Source: Lachnospiraceae bacterium
GTDB lineage: Bacteria; Bacillota; Clostridia; Lachnospirales; Lachnospiraceae
Direction of reading: 5' to 3'
Assembly (NCBI GenBank): GCA_017614155.1
Contig: JAGACK010000031.1
Span: 1-42,259, forward strand
DNA: 42,259 bases
Under the pieces are notes generated by a model. The model worked only from the letters and a program-made list of their open reading frames with translations. It was not told where the DNA came from and did not search any database. The position numbers and the translations under genes are program-made. How positions within the stretch are numbered: the stretch's first letter is position 1; every line of letters begins with the position of its first letter. This document shows positions 16,791-25,418 of the stretch, piece after piece.

Positions 16791-16819
16791 ATTATACACC
16801 CAATCAGCGTTTCTCTCAA
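16791..16819 (-). promoter_or_regulatory. Sigma-70-type promoter of the tsaE directon
   Basis: On the minus strand TTGAGA (16814-16819) and TATAAT (16791-16796) are separated by exactly 17 bp. The -35 box overlaps the last codons of ribU, which ends at 16816. I see no terminator between ribU and tsaE, so read-through from the FMN-controlled transcript is also possible. Confidence 0.75.
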
Positions 16820-17454
16820 TCATTTCCCTTGAGCAGGGGTGACAGCTTTTTATAAATTATGAAGGTGATCAGCACGCTGCAAAGCCCTTTGAAAACAGTA
16901 AAAGGAAGATTGAAAAGAAGAAGGCAGCCCCACAGATCGCTCACACCTGCATAGATCAGCTGATATGCCGCTATGATAGCTTCCATTGGCATGAAATTGG
17001 TATAGATCGGATAAACTATATAATAATTTACGAAGAGCGAAACAGCCCCCATTATCACGGTACCGAGCAGTGCCCCCGCTATTGCTCCTTTTTTATTGTG
17101 CCTCTTTTTATATATCATTCCTGCAGTAAAAACAAAAGATGCACCCAGAACAAAATTTGCGAGTTCCCCCACCCCTCCGGTCTGAGTATTCAGCAGATGT
17201 ATCAGGTTCTTTACCAGGCACACAAGGACACCAGACAGCGGTCCGTATGCAAACGCCGCTATAAGCGCAGGCAGCTCAGAAAAATCCATCTTTATGAACG
17301 GCGGCATGAGCGGTACCGGAAATTCCAGGAACATCAGTACATACGCCGCCGCTGCCAGCATGGCGCAGCCTGTTATCCGCCTGACCTTCCGACTGTTTTT
17401 TCCTGCCCCGTTCTTTGATCCGTTTACTGTTGTTTTTTTCTGTTCATCATTCAT
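16816..17454 (-). CDS. ribU: Riboflavin ECF transporter S component, RibU
   Basis: A 212-residue membrane protein with a hydrophilic Lys-rich N terminus (about 1-25) and six hydrophobic segments. FPVPLMPPFIKMDFSELPALI and VCLVKNLIHLL are typical of RibU, which binds riboflavin and docks with the shared ECF energy module encoded elsewhere. AGGAGG precedes the ATG. An FMN riboswitch and a terminator hairpin lie upstream (17485-17676), which independently supports a flavin substrate: high FMN should switch the gene off. Confidence 0.92.
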   Translation of the reverse strand: MNDEQKKTTVNGSKNGAGKNSRKVRRITGCAMLAAAAYVLMFLEFPVPLMPPFIKMDFSELPALIAAFAYGPLSGVLVCLVKNLIHLLNTQTGGVGELANFVLGASFVFTAGMIYKKRHNKKGAIAGALLGTVIMGAVSLFVNYYIVYPIYTNFMPMEAIIAAYQLIYAGVSDLWGCLLLFNLPFTVFKGLCSVLITFIIYKKLSPLLKGND

Positions 17455-17484
17455 GACGACCTCCTATTCTTCCTACAGGAAATC

Positions 17485-17514
17485 CCATAATAAAACCCCG
17501 GCATTTTTCCGGGG
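17485..17514 (-). terminator. Attenuator hairpin of the FMN riboswitch
   Basis: CCCCGG/CCGGGG-type stem (17496-17514) followed on the minus strand by TTTTATTAT. It lies between the aptamer and the ribU start and fits the off-state terminator of an FMN-controlled transcriptional switch. Confidence 0.8.
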
Positions 17515-17541
17515 CACAATAAAAGCATCTATAAAACAAAC

Positions 17542-17676
17542 ATCTTCTCTCATCCAGACTATACTGTCGGCACTGGAATCACACCAGTTCATGCCGGTCA
17601 CAGCGTTTTAATCAGCTGTACCTTATGGCTCGTGGGCTTTACCACCGGTTTTGAATCTCACAACACCCCGAAGATT
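17542..17676 (-). ncRNA. FMN riboswitch (RFN element)
   Basis: On the minus strand ATCTTCGGGG opens stem P1 (17676 downward) and GAGAGAAGAT closes it (ending 17542). Between lie ACCGGTGGTAAAGCCC, the GACCGGCATGAA segment, GTGTGATTCCAGTGCCGACA and GTATAGTCTGGATG, all conserved RFN blocks. It precedes ribU, and the distance to the promoter is about 20-30 nt. Confidence 0.95.
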
Positions 17677-17702
17677 TCCCGTATCCAATTGTTGCAACGG
17701 AT

Positions 17703-17731
17703 ATTATAAGTCAAGGCCCTGGAAATCGCAA
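17703..17731 (-). promoter_or_regulatory. Promoter of the FMN riboswitch-ribU unit
   Basis: TTGCGA (17726-17731), 17 bp, TATAAT (17703-17708) on the minus strand. Transcription would begin near 17696, just ahead of riboswitch stem P1. Confidence 0.7.
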
Positions 17732-17738
17732 TAAAATC

Positions 17739-17767
17739 TTGAAAAAAGTCCCCAAAAATGATACTAT
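17739..17767 (+). promoter_or_regulatory. Promoter of the HExxH-protein gene
   Basis: TTGAAA (17739-17744), 17 bp, TACTAT (17762-17767) on the plus strand, about 40 nt before the GGAGG of the 17810 gene. Its -35 box is only 7 bp from that of the divergent ribU promoter. Confidence 0.6.
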
Positions 17768-17809
17768 TTATAGTGAATTATTGTCAGAAAACAGCGCGGA
17801 GGAAACGGC

Positions 17810-18358
17810 ATGGAAATCAGCATGATAAATGCATACCGTGGAATTTCATATCCCGTATCCATGTATACACCCGGATCACCGGAACAGGATGTCAATGCTG
17901 CCATCCCCGGTGTTCAGAGCTCCGAAAAAGACACAGATGCCGGAAAAGTCGAAAAAAATCCCGGAGAATCCGAGATCAAGGCTCCCGGGCGCAAATCATC
18001 TCCCGCAGAATGTGAAACATGCAAGGAACGCAAATATCAGGACGGTTCTGATGAGATGGTCTCCTTCAAATCAGCATCGCATATCTCGCCCACTGCAGCT
18101 CCGTCTGCCGTTCGTGCCCATGAAGGCGAGCATGTTTCAAATGCATACAAAAAAGCCGCCGAAAAAGGCGGCAAGGTTCTCCGGGCGTCCGTCACGATCA
18201 AGATGGCTATCTGTCCGGAATGCGGCCGTTCTTATGTTGCAGGCGGCCAGACCGATACCTGTATCAAATTCCCGAAGGATGATAATCCTTACAACAAAAA
18301 CCTGAGGTCCTACATGGATGATGCCACAAAAGGCGGCAACATATCCGCTGCAGTATGA
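17810..18358 (+). CDS. HExxH-containing protein of unknown function, possible metalloprotease
   Basis: A 182-residue soluble protein without signal peptide. Residues 1-65 are low-complexity and probably disordered. The conserved part starts at CETCKERKYQDGSDE (68-82), continues with SFKSASHISP, then VRAHEGEHVSNAY, where HEGEH (104-108) fits the zincin HExxH motif, and ends with CPECGR (135-140). The cysteine pairs C68/C71 and C135/C138 could hold a structural zinc. Related short proteins are widespread in Firmicutes and loosely resemble the SprA-related family; no function is established that I can name. GGAGG lies 7 nt before the ATG. It is one of only two plus-strand CDS in the window, convergent with hom. 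Confidence 0.75.
   Translation: MEISMINAYRGISYPVSMYTPGSPEQDVNAAIPGVQSSEKDTDAGKVEKNPGESEIKAPGRKSSPAECETCKERKYQDGSDEMVSFKSASHISPTAAPSAVRAHEGEHVSNAYKKAAEKGGKVLRASVTIKMAICPECGRSYVAGGQTDTCIKFPKDDNPYNKNLRSYMDDATKGGNISAAV
18148..18172 (-). terminator. Probable terminator of the ptb-buk-secA-prfB-hom operon, inside the convergent gene
   Basis: On the minus strand GCCGCC (167-172 of 18xxx) pairs with GGCGGC (155-160) across a 6-nt loop and is followed by TTTTTTG. It lies about 190 nt past the hom stop, within the coding sequence of the 17810 gene. No better terminator is visible between the two convergent genes. Confidence 0.5.
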
Positions 18359-18364
18359 CCTTTC

Positions 18365-19573
18365 TCACTTGCATCTGATCCTGCTTTTTATCCCCGACAG
18401 TTTTTCTGCTCTTTTTTCGAATTCCTTTTCGCTCATCACTTCCGTGATAAAAGCACATTCATCTCCGGCAATGGGTATCTCTTTGAACTGAATCTCTTCT
18501 CCGAATACGGACTTTGCCGTTCCGGCAGCTCCTTTGTCCAGCCTTACGAAGAATCTGCATTCAAAAGAATCGGATGGCGACAGCTCTATGCTTCCCTCCT
18601 GCCAGTTGTTGTATACAGTTTTCCCCTCATTCTTTACTGCCTGAGCCATATCCGCTGCTACAGCGCTTGCAGTGGGCAGGCTTCCTGCTCCGCTTCCGTA
18701 GAACATGGCGTCTCCAAGCATGTTCCCATGAACAAAGATCGCATTGAACACTCCATCTACCGAGAACAGCGGGTTATCCGATGCAACCATGAACGGAGAC
18801 ACCAGCGCATAATATCTCCCATCCACTTTCTTTCCGTAAGCCAGCAGTTTTATCGTACAGCCAAAAGCCTTTGCAAACTCAAGGTCTGCCGGAGTGATCT
18901 TTGTGATGCCCTCCGTGTGTATCTTTTCATTGTCTACTGTCTTTCCGAAAGCGATCGATGAAAGGATCGCTATCTTTCTCTGTGCATCAAATCCCTCAAC
19001 ATCAGCCTCGGGATTTCTTTCCGCATATCCCATATCCTGGGCATCTTTAAGCACATCATCAAACAGAGAGCCTTCCTTGCTCATCCTTGTCAGGATATAA
19101 TTGGTCGTGCCGTTCAGTATGCCCGATATCTCATCTATCTCATCTGCTATCAAAGCTTCGTTCAGGCTCCTGATTATGGGTATGCCCCCTCCGCAGCTGG
19201 CCTCAAAGAAATAATTGACACCGTTCTCTCTTGCAATCCTTAAAAGTTCAGGCCCGTGCTTTGCTACCAGCTCCTTGTTTGAAGTACACACGCTCTTCTT
19301 TGCCTGAAGACACTGTTTCGTAAACTCATAGGCAGGCTTTATTCCTCCCATGACCTCGGCAACAACCTTCACCTCAGGATCGTTTACTATGTCATTGAAA
19401 TCATGAGTCAGTATATCGTCTACCGGGTGTCCCGGAAACTCCCTCAGATCGAGAACATATTTTATTTCAATTCCCTTTTCGGTCCGTTCCCTGATCAGTT
19501 CACTGTTTGTATTCAGTACATTGTATACTCCGGAACCGACCGTCCCGAATCCAAGAATTGCAGCCTTAACCAT
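18365..19573 (-). CDS. hom: Homoserine dehydrogenase
   Basis: A 402-residue NAD(P)-dependent enzyme converting aspartate semialdehyde to homoserine for threonine and methionine synthesis. ILGFGTVGSGV (7-17) is the nucleotide-binding loop; GILNGTTNYILTRM and NPEADVEGFDAQRKIAILSSIAFG are the substrate-binding signature. The C-terminal 70 residues form a short ACT-like segment, somewhat smaller than in hom proteins of about 430 residues, so feedback control may be reduced. The ATG has AGGAGAGACC upstream and overlaps the prfB end by 8 bp; it is the last gene of the ptb operon. Confidence 0.93.
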   Translation of the reverse strand: MVKAAILGFGTVGSGVYNVLNTNSELIRERTEKGIEIKYVLDLREFPGHPVDDILTHDFNDIVNDPEVKVVAEVMGGIKPAYEFTKQCLQAKKSVCTSNKELVAKHGPELLRIARENGVNYFFEASCGGGIPIIRSLNEALIADEIDEISGILNGTTNYILTRMSKEGSLFDDVLKDAQDMGYAERNPEADVEGFDAQRKIAILSSIAFGKTVDNEKIHTEGITKITPADLEFAKAFGCTIKLLAYGKKVDGRYYALVSPFMVASDNPLFSVDGVFNAIFVHGNMLGDAMFYGSGAGSLPTASAVAADMAQAVKNEGKTVYNNWQEGSIELSPSDSFECRFFVRLDKGAAGTAKSVFGEEIQFKEIPIAGDECAFITEVMSEKEFEKRAEKLSGIKSRIRCK

Positions 19574-20699
19574 TGGTCTCTCCTTTACTCTGTGCTTCTG
19601 TCTTTTCCCATTTCAGATATGAATTGATGAAAGGATCGATATTTCCGTCAAGCACCGAATCAGCCTGTGCTATCTCGGTCCCCGTACGCAGATCCTTGAC
19701 CAGCTGATAGGGCTGGAGAAAATACGATCTTATCTGCGATCCCCATGCGATATCTTTTATCTCTCCCCTTATATCTGAGAGCTTTTCAGCATTATTCTCC
19801 CTGGCGAGCATATACAGCTTCGCCTTCAGCATCTGCATCGCTTTGTCCTTATTCTGAAACTGCGATCTCTCATTCTGACAGGTCACGACTATGCCGGTAG
19901 CCAGATGTGTTATACGTATGGCAGATGAAGTCTTGTTGATATGCTGTCCGCCTGCGCCCGAAGACCTGTAGGTATCAACCTTGATATCCTCCGGTCTTAT
20001 ATCTATATCTATATCCTCTTCAATGTCAGGCATTACATCCAGCGACACAAAAGATGTCTGCCTTTTTCCCTGGGCGTTAAAAGGCGAAATCCTCACAAGT
20101 CTGTGCACGCCTTTTTCGGATTTCATATATCCGTACGCATTCATGCCGTTGACCTGAAAAGTCACTGATTTGTATCCGGCCTCATCGCCCTCAAGACTGT
20201 CAAGCTCCTCAATTGTAAATCCGTGCCTTTCAGCCCATCTGGTATACATCCGGTAAAGCATTGCGCACCAGTCACAGGATTCCGTACCGCCTGCGCCGGC
20301 ATTGAGCCTCATGATGGCATTATAGTTGTCATATTCATCGGAGAGAAGAGTCTTGAGCCTAATTCCTTCAAATCTTTCCCTGAAGTCTTCAAAATCGCTC
20401 TTTATCTCACCGGCCATGCTGTCATCGTTTTCCTCATTGGCTATGTCGATGAGATCAAGCATATCTGCGTACTTTGTCTCCAGCTCCGAAAAAGTGTTCA
20501 CATCCTCTTTCAGGCTGCCCAATTCCTGGGACTGTTTCCGTGACTTTTCGGGATCATTCCAGAAATCAGGTTCCTCCATGAGTCTTGAAAGCTCTTCTAT
20601 CCTGTTTCCTTTGGCTTCAAGATCAAGAGATGCCTTCAGTTCCTTCAGCGGTTCCTCATACTGTCTGATCTCGATTTTCAGATTATCCAGTTCTACCAT
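19566..20699 (-). CDS. prfB: Peptide chain release factor 2
   Basis: A 377-residue class I release factor that reads UAA and UGA. Helical N-terminal domain, then the GGQ catalytic motif in SSGAGGQHINKT and the C-terminal ribosome-binding region. I start at the ATG at 20699 (MVELDNLK), 2 bp after the secA stop; an upstream in-frame ATG at 20726 would lie inside secA without a ribosome binding site. The whole protein is in one frame: at the usual autoregulatory frameshift point the sequence reads TCT CTT GAT CTT, with no in-frame UGA, so programmed frameshifting is absent. Confidence 0.95.
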   Translation of the reverse strand: MVELDNLKIEIRQYEEPLKELKASLDLEAKGNRIEELSRLMEEPDFWNDPEKSRKQSQELGSLKEDVNTFSELETKYADMLDLIDIANEENDDSMAGEIKSDFEDFRERFEGIRLKTLLSDEYDNYNAIMRLNAGAGGTESCDWCAMLYRMYTRWAERHGFTIEELDSLEGDEAGYKSVTFQVNGMNAYGYMKSEKGVHRLVRISPFNAQGKRQTSFVSLDVMPDIEEDIDIDIRPEDIKVDTYRSSGAGGQHINKTSSAIRITHLATGIVVTCQNERSQFQNKDKAMQMLKAKLYMLARENNAEKLSDIRGEIKDIAWGSQIRSYFLQPYQLVKDLRTGTEIAQADSVLDGNIDPFINSYLKWEKTEAQSKGETNG

Positions 20700-20701
20700 G
20701 A

Positions 20702-23275
20702 TCAGGCCATACCTCTCCCACAGCAATTCTTGTATTTTTTTCCGCTGCCGCAGGGGCAGGGATCGTTGGGATAGACCTTCTTTCCTTCCCTCTTTTTGGG
20801 AGCCTTTGCGACAGAATCATCTTTGTTCGTCCCCGTAACTTTTGCCACCTGTTCCCTTTCAACCTTTTCCTCAACCTTCGTATGGAACAGAAGCCTGACC
20901 GTATCCTCCTGTATGGCATCGATCATGCTGTTGAACATATCAAAACCGGTCAGCTTGTACTCCACCACAGGATCCCTCTGGCCAAAAGCCTGCAGACCAA
21001 TACCCTGTCTGAGCTGATCCATGTCATCAATATGGTCCATCCATTTTCTGTCTATTACCTTTAGAAGTATTACTCTTTCGATCTCACGAAGCTGCTCGGC
21101 TTCAGGGAATTCCGCTTCTTTGCTCTCGTAGAGTTTCACGGCATTTTCCTTCAAATAGTGCTTGAGCTCGTTTTTGTTCATCCCCTTTATATTAGGAGTT
21201 TTGACAGGATCCATCGGAACAATGGGAAGGAGAAGCTCGTTCAGTTCCCTGATATCCCAGTTGTCGGGATTGCTGTCCTCACCTATACAGGTATCCACCA
21301 CCTCATCCGTGATATCCGTGATCATCTTGTAGATGGCATCCCTCATGCTCTCGCCGTCAAGCACCTTGCGGCGCTCCTCGTATATCTTTTCTCTCTGCTC
21401 ATTATTGACCCGGTCATACTCCAGCAGATTCTTTCTGATCCCGAAATTATTATCCTCTATCTTTTTCTGTGCGCGCTCAATCGCGCTGGTCAGCATCTTG
21501 TGCTCAATCTGCTCTCCGTCCGGTACATTCAGCGCCTCAAAAGCTGCTATCATTCTCTCCGATCCGAACAGTCTCATCAGATCATCCTCCAGAGAAATAT
21601 AAAACCTCGAGCAGCCCGGATCTCCCTGTCTTCCGGAACGTCCGCGAAGCTGGTTGTCTATACGCCTTGCTTCATGCCTTTCCGTACCTATTATCATGAG
21701 TCCTCCTGCCTGCCTGGACTCCTCATCAAGTTTTATATCGGTACCACGGCCTGCCATGTTCGTAGCGATCGTCACTGCTCCGTGAACTCCGGCCTCGGCG
21801 ATTATCTCAGCCTCCTTCTCATGGAACTTCGCATTCAGAACCTGATGAGCCACACCGTGTTTTTTCAGCATCCCGGACAGCATCTCCGATGTCTCTATCG
21901 TGATAGTACCCACCAGGATCGGCTGGCCGGTAGCATGTATCCTGTCTATCTCATCTATGATCGCATTAAATTTTTCCTTCTTTGTCTTGAATACGGCATC
22001 CTGCATATCTATGCGGGCTATAGGCTTATTTGTGGGAATAGTGATAACATCCATGCCGTAAATCTCACGGAATTCCTTCTCTTCGGTCAGCGCTGTACCC
22101 GTCATGCCGCATTTCTTATCAAATTTATTAAAGAAATTCTGGAATGTGATCGTGGCCAGAGTCTTGCTCTCCCTTTTCACCTTCACTTTTTCTTTTGCTT
22201 CTATGGCCTGATGAAGACCGTCAGAATACCTTCTTCCGGGCATGATACGTCCGGTAAACTCGTCAACTATGAGGACCTGATCATCCTTTACCACATAATC
22301 CTTATCCCTTGCCATCAGGTTGTGGGCTCTTAATGCCAGGATTATACAGTGCTGTATCTCGAGGTTTTCGGGATCGGCAAAATTATCTATATGGAAGAAC
22401 TCCTCTACCTTCTTTACGCCCTGCTCTGTCAGATTTACGAGATGATCCTTTTCATTTACGATAAAGTCTCCCGTTTCTTCGATCTCCACACCCATGATGG
22501 CATCCATCTTTGAAAGCTCATCACTTGAAGCCTCGCCTCTCTGAAGCTGCCTTGCCAGCATATCGCAGGCCTGATAGATCTGCGTGGATTTTCCGGACTG
22601 CCCTGAAATGATGAGCGGTGTTCTGGCCTCGTCTATGAGCACAGAGTCAACCTCATCTATGATGCAGTAATGAAGCTCTCTTAAGACCAGCTGTTCCTTG
22701 TAGATGACCATGTTGTCCCTCAGATAATCAAAACCGAGTTCATTATTGGTCACATAGGTAATATCACAGGCATAGGCCTTCTGTCTTTCCTCACTCGTCA
22801 TGCCGTTCAATACGACGCCGACGGTAAGTCCCAGAAATTCATGGACCTGTCCCATCCACTCGGCATCACGCTTTGCCAGATAGTCGTTTACGGTGACAAC
22901 CTCAACACCTCTTCCTTCCAAAGCATTAAGATATGCCGGCAGTGTGGATACCAGGGTTTTTCCTTCACCGGTCCTCATTTCGGCGATCCTGCCCTGGTGG
23001 AGGATGATTCCTCCCATAAGCTGGACCCTGAAATGCTCCATCTTCAGTGTTCTTCTGGCTGCTTCCCTGACAGTGGCAAATGCATCGGGAAGAATATCAT
23101 CAAGAGTCTCTCCTTTTGATAAACGCTCCTTAAACTGCCTTGTCCTGTCCCTGAGTTCGGCATCGGAAAGAGACATCATGCTGTCTCTCATCCCTTCGAT
23201 CCGGTCAACGATCGGTTCTATCCTTTTTAATTCTCTTTCACTGTGTGTCCCAAAAACCTTTTCTATGATGTTCAT
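20702..23275 (-). CDS. secA: Preprotein translocase motor ATPase SecA
   Basis: An 857-residue ATPase pushing secreted proteins through Sec[14 protein letters not shown] at the start, Walker [12 protein letters not shown] (100-110), [21 protein letters not shown] (DEAD-like motif), [13 protein letters not shown] and [11 protein letters not shown] helicase motifs, and a C-terminal zinc motif [13 protein letters not shown]. Length is normal. It begins 8 bp after buk with no visible promoter or terminator between, so it appears to be expressed from the ptb promoter. Confidence 0.98.
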   Translation of the reverse strand: MNIIEKVFGTHSERELKRIEPIVDRIEGMRDSMMSLSDAELRDRTRQFKERLSKGETLDDILPDAFATVREAARRTLKMEHFRVQLMGGIILHQGRIAEMRTGEGKTLVSTLPAYLNALEGRGVEVVTVNDYLAKRDAEWMGQVHEFLGLTVGVVLNGMTSEERQKAYACDITYVTNNELGFDYLRDNMVIYKEQLVLRELHYCIIDEVDSVLIDEARTPLIISGQSGKSTQIYQACDMLARQLQRGEASSDELSKMDAIMGVEIEETGDFIVNEKDHLVNLTEQGVKKVEEFFHIDNFADPENLEIQHCIILALRAHNLMARDKDYVVKDDQVLIVDEFTGRIMPGRRYSDGLHQAIEAKEKVKVKRESKTLATITFQNFFNKFDKKCGMTGTALTEEKEFREIYGMDVITIPTNKPIARIDMQDAVFKTKKEKFNAIIDEIDRIHATGQPILVGTITIETSEMLSGMLKKHGVAHQVLNAKFHEKEAEIIAEAGVHGAVTIATNMAGRGTDIKLDEESRQAGGLMIIGTERHEARRIDNQLRGRSGRQGDPGCSRFYISLEDDLMRLFGSERMIAAFEALNVPDGEQIEHKMLTSAIERAQKKIEDNNFGIRKNLLEYDRVNNEQREKIYEERRKVLDGESMRDAIYKMITDITDEVVDTCIGEDSNPDNWDIRELNELLLPIVPMDPVKTPNIKGMNKNELKHYLKENAVKLYESKEAEFPEAEQLREIERVILLKVIDRKWMDHIDDMDQLRQGIGLQAFGQRDPVVEYKLTGFDMFNSMIDAIQEDTVRLLFHTKVEEKVEREQVAKVTGTNKDDSVAKAPKKREGKKVYPNDPCPCGSGKKYKNCCGRGMA

Positions 23276-23283
23276 TTAAAGAA

Positions 23284-24348
23284 TCAATACTCCTTTGCTT
23301 CCTCTTCACCCTTAAGAACTCTTAAGCCCCCCTGAGCAAGTGCGAGAAGTTCGTCCTCTCCGGGATACACCACTATGGGCGCTATCCAGCCTACATATTT
23401 TCCAATATCATCAGTAATGCATTTATTATATGCGATGCCACCCGTAAAGATTATCGCATCAACCTTTCCCTCAAGCGCCGCTGCTCTTGCTCCGATATCC
23501 TTGGCTATCTGATATTTGAATGCATCGATCACAAGTGCTGCCTCTTTGTCTGTCTCTGCCTTTTTCAGGCACTCCAGCATATCGTTCGAGCCAAGATACG
23601 CATTCAGTCCGCCACCGCCTACAAGCTTTTTATACATCTCCTTTTCGGTATATTTTCCCGAATAGCACATGCGAAGCAGAGGCCCTACAGGAAGCCCGCC
23701 TGCTCTTTCAGGCGAAAAGGCTCCGTCTCCTTCAAGGGCATTGCTTACATCTATAACCTTTCCGTTTTTGTGTGCTCCAACGGATACTCCTCCACCCATG
23801 TGCACAACAATAACATTCACATCTTCGTACTTCTTCCCGTTTTCCTTCGCATAGCGTCTCGCCATTGCCTTCTGGTTCAGCGGATGGAAGATACTCGTTC
23901 TCCTGATCTCGGGTATTCCTGACAGTCTGGCAACATCGGAAAGCTCGTCTACAGCTACAGGATCGACTATAAAGGAAGGCTTTCCTATCTCATCACCGAT
24001 CTCACGCGCAAGAACTCCGCCGAGATTTGACGCATGCTGCCCCTGCGGACCGATCTTCAGGTCTTCGAGAAGAACATCATTAACTCTGTAGGTTCCGCCG
24101 GGTATGGGCTTTACGAGTCCGCCTCTTCCGACAACCATGTCAAGGGTCTTTATATCAAATTTCTGTTCAGCAAGAAAATCCAGTATTATGCCCTTCCTGA
24201 AATCCTTCTGGTCAAAGATCGTATCAAACTTTGAAATTTCCTCTGTCGAATGACGCAGAGTCTTGTCAAAGAGCATATTTTCATCTTCAAAAACTGCTAT
24301 CTTGGTCGAAGTAGAACCCGGATTGATGATGAGTGATCTGATCGCCAT
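23284..24348 (-). CDS. buk: Butyrate kinase
   Basis: A 354-residue acetokinase-family enzyme converting butyryl phosphate and ADP to butyrate and [20 protein letters not shown] (6-22) is the phosphate-binding loop; [26 protein letters not shown] and [10 protein letters not shown] are ASKHA motifs; length fits Buk rather than acetate kinase (about 400). It lies 13 bp after ptb. A branched-chain acyl kinase role is a less likely alternative given the adjacent complete butyrate pathway. Confidence 0.95.
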   Translation of the reverse strand: MAIRSLIINPGSTSTKIAVFEDENMLFDKTLRHSTEEISKFDTIFDQKDFRKGIILDFLAEQKFDIKTLDMVVGRGGLVKPIPGGTYRVNDVLLEDLKIGPQGQHASNLGGVLAREIGDEIGKPSFIVDPVAVDELSDVARLSGIPEIRRTSIFHPLNQKAMARRYAKENGKKYEDVNVIVVHMGGGVSVGAHKNGKVIDVSNALEGDGAFSPERAGGLPVGPLLRMCYSGKYTEKEMYKKLVGGGGLNAYLGSNDMLECLKKAETDKEAALVIDAFKYQIAKDIGARAAALEGKVDAIIFTGGIAYNKCITDDIGKYVGWIAPIVVYPGEDELLALAQGGLRVLKGEEEAKEY

Positions 24349-24361
24349 ATTCTATACCCCC

Positions 24362-25276
24362 TTATTTCTTAAGATTGTGAGCCACCACAGCGGCAAGCGC
24401 AATCGAATTAACCTTTGTTTCCGCAGAATCGGATCTTGATGCAAGGATCGCCGGAGCCTTAGTTCCGGTAAGAATGCATCCGTTCTTGAACTGTGTTGTA
24501 TGAACTATGAATTTATAAGCGATGTTCCCCGCATGGATATCCGGGAAAAGGATGACATCGGCATCCCCTACTATCTTCCTGCCCTCGGCTCCCTTATGTC
24601 TTGCAGCCTCCGGATAAATGGCAAGATCAACTGAAAGAGGACCGTCCACTATGCAGTTTTTGATCTCTCCTGCTTCATTCATCTTTGTCAGTTCATCAGC
24701 TTCAACCGTTGCAGGCATCTTCGGATTGACCACCTCTACTGCCGCTACCGGTGCAACCTTCGGCATGTCTATGCCGCAGGCATTGCAGACCTCGACGGTG
24801 TTGTTTATTATCTTTACCTTCTCTTCCAGAGTAGGATACGGCAGGAAAGCCACATCCGTAAGGAAGAGGAGTTTTTCTATCCCTTTTATCTCAAAAACGG
24901 CAACATGTGAAAGGAGCTTTTCCGTACGCAGTCCCACTTCCTTGTCAAGAATGCTCTTCAGGAAATCCTTTGTCGAAAGAAGTCCCTTCATGTACATGTC
25001 GGCTCCCCCGTCATGAACGATCTTTACAGCCTCATGCGCAGCCTCTATGGGATCGGGTATGTTTATGATCTCAAAAATCGACGGATCTATATTCTTCTGC
25101 GCACAGATGCTTTTGATCTTCTCCTCGTCTCCGACAAGGATGGAATCAGCGATCTTTCTGTCATGCGCCATCGCCACCGCCTCGAGGACTTCATCATCGT
25201 TTGCAGCTGCCACCGAAAGCTTCTTGACAGGAAATTCATTTACTTTTTTAAGTATTTCATCAAAATTCTTACTCAT
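24362..25276 (-). CDS. ptb: Phosphate butyryltransferase
   Basis: A 304-residue phosphate acyltransferase converting butyryl-CoA plus phosphate to butyryl phosphate. The protein shows DADMYMKGLLSTKD-like active-site sequence (here ADMYMKGLLSTKDF), DVAFLPYPTLEEK, VDGPLSVDLAIYPEAA and DVILFPDIHAGN near the C terminus, which distinguish Ptb/Pta fold enzymes. AAAAGGGAG precedes the ATG. First gene of the operon that continues with buk, behind its own promoter at 25347-25375. Confidence 0.94.
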   Translation of the reverse strand: MSKNFDEILKKVNEFPVKKLSVAAANDDEVLEAVAMAHDRKIADSILVGDEEKIKSICAQKNIDPSIFEIINIPDPIEAAHEAVKIVHDGGADMYMKGLLSTKDFLKSILDKEVGLRTEKLLSHVAVFEIKGIEKLLFLTDVAFLPYPTLEEKVKIINNTVEVCNACGIDMPKVAPVAAVEVVNPKMPATVEADELTKMNEAGEIKNCIVDGPLSVDLAIYPEAARHKGAEGRKIVGDADVILFPDIHAGNIAYKFIVHTTQFKNGCILTGTKAPAILASRSDSAETKVNSIALAAVVAHNLKK

Positions 25277-25346
25277 TTTTTCAGCTCCCTTTTATTTGTT
25301 TGCCGGTACTCCGGATCCGCTTTTTCTCGCAAAACCCGTAACCCTA

Positions 25347-25375
25347 AATATATCATCTATCCCGCGCAGGGTCAA
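25347..25375 (-). promoter_or_regulatory. Sigma-70-type promoter of ptb-buk-secA-prfB-hom
   Basis: On the minus strand TTGACC (25370-25375) and TATATT (25347-25352) are 17 bp apart. The -35 box starts right at the T-run of the etfA terminator. A start near 25340 gives a leader of about 65 nt with no obvious riboswitch. Confidence 0.75.
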
Positions 25376-25405
25376 GAAAACCCGGCGGTGACGAACACCG
25401 CCGGG
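25376..25405 (-). terminator. Intrinsic terminator of the thl-etfA operon
   Basis: A perfect 10-bp stem (25381-25390 with 25396-25405, CCCGGCGGTG/CACCGCCGGG), 5-nt loop, followed on the minus strand by TTTTCTTG. It starts 13 nt after the etfA stop codon. Confidence 0.9.
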
Positions 25406-25418
25406 CCGGATAATTCAT

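Noticed and set aside
15851-16855. 334-residue plus-strand frame
   Set aside because: It lies antisense to tsaB and tsaE, whose motifs are complete; no ribosome binding site or recognisable domain.
20699-20726. Extended prfB start at 20726
   Set aside because: It would lie within the secA end and has no ribosome binding site; the ATG at 20699 matches RF2 N termini.
21158-22333. 391-residue plus-strand frame
   Set aside because: Antisense shadow of secA; composition is unlike a real protein and secA is intact.
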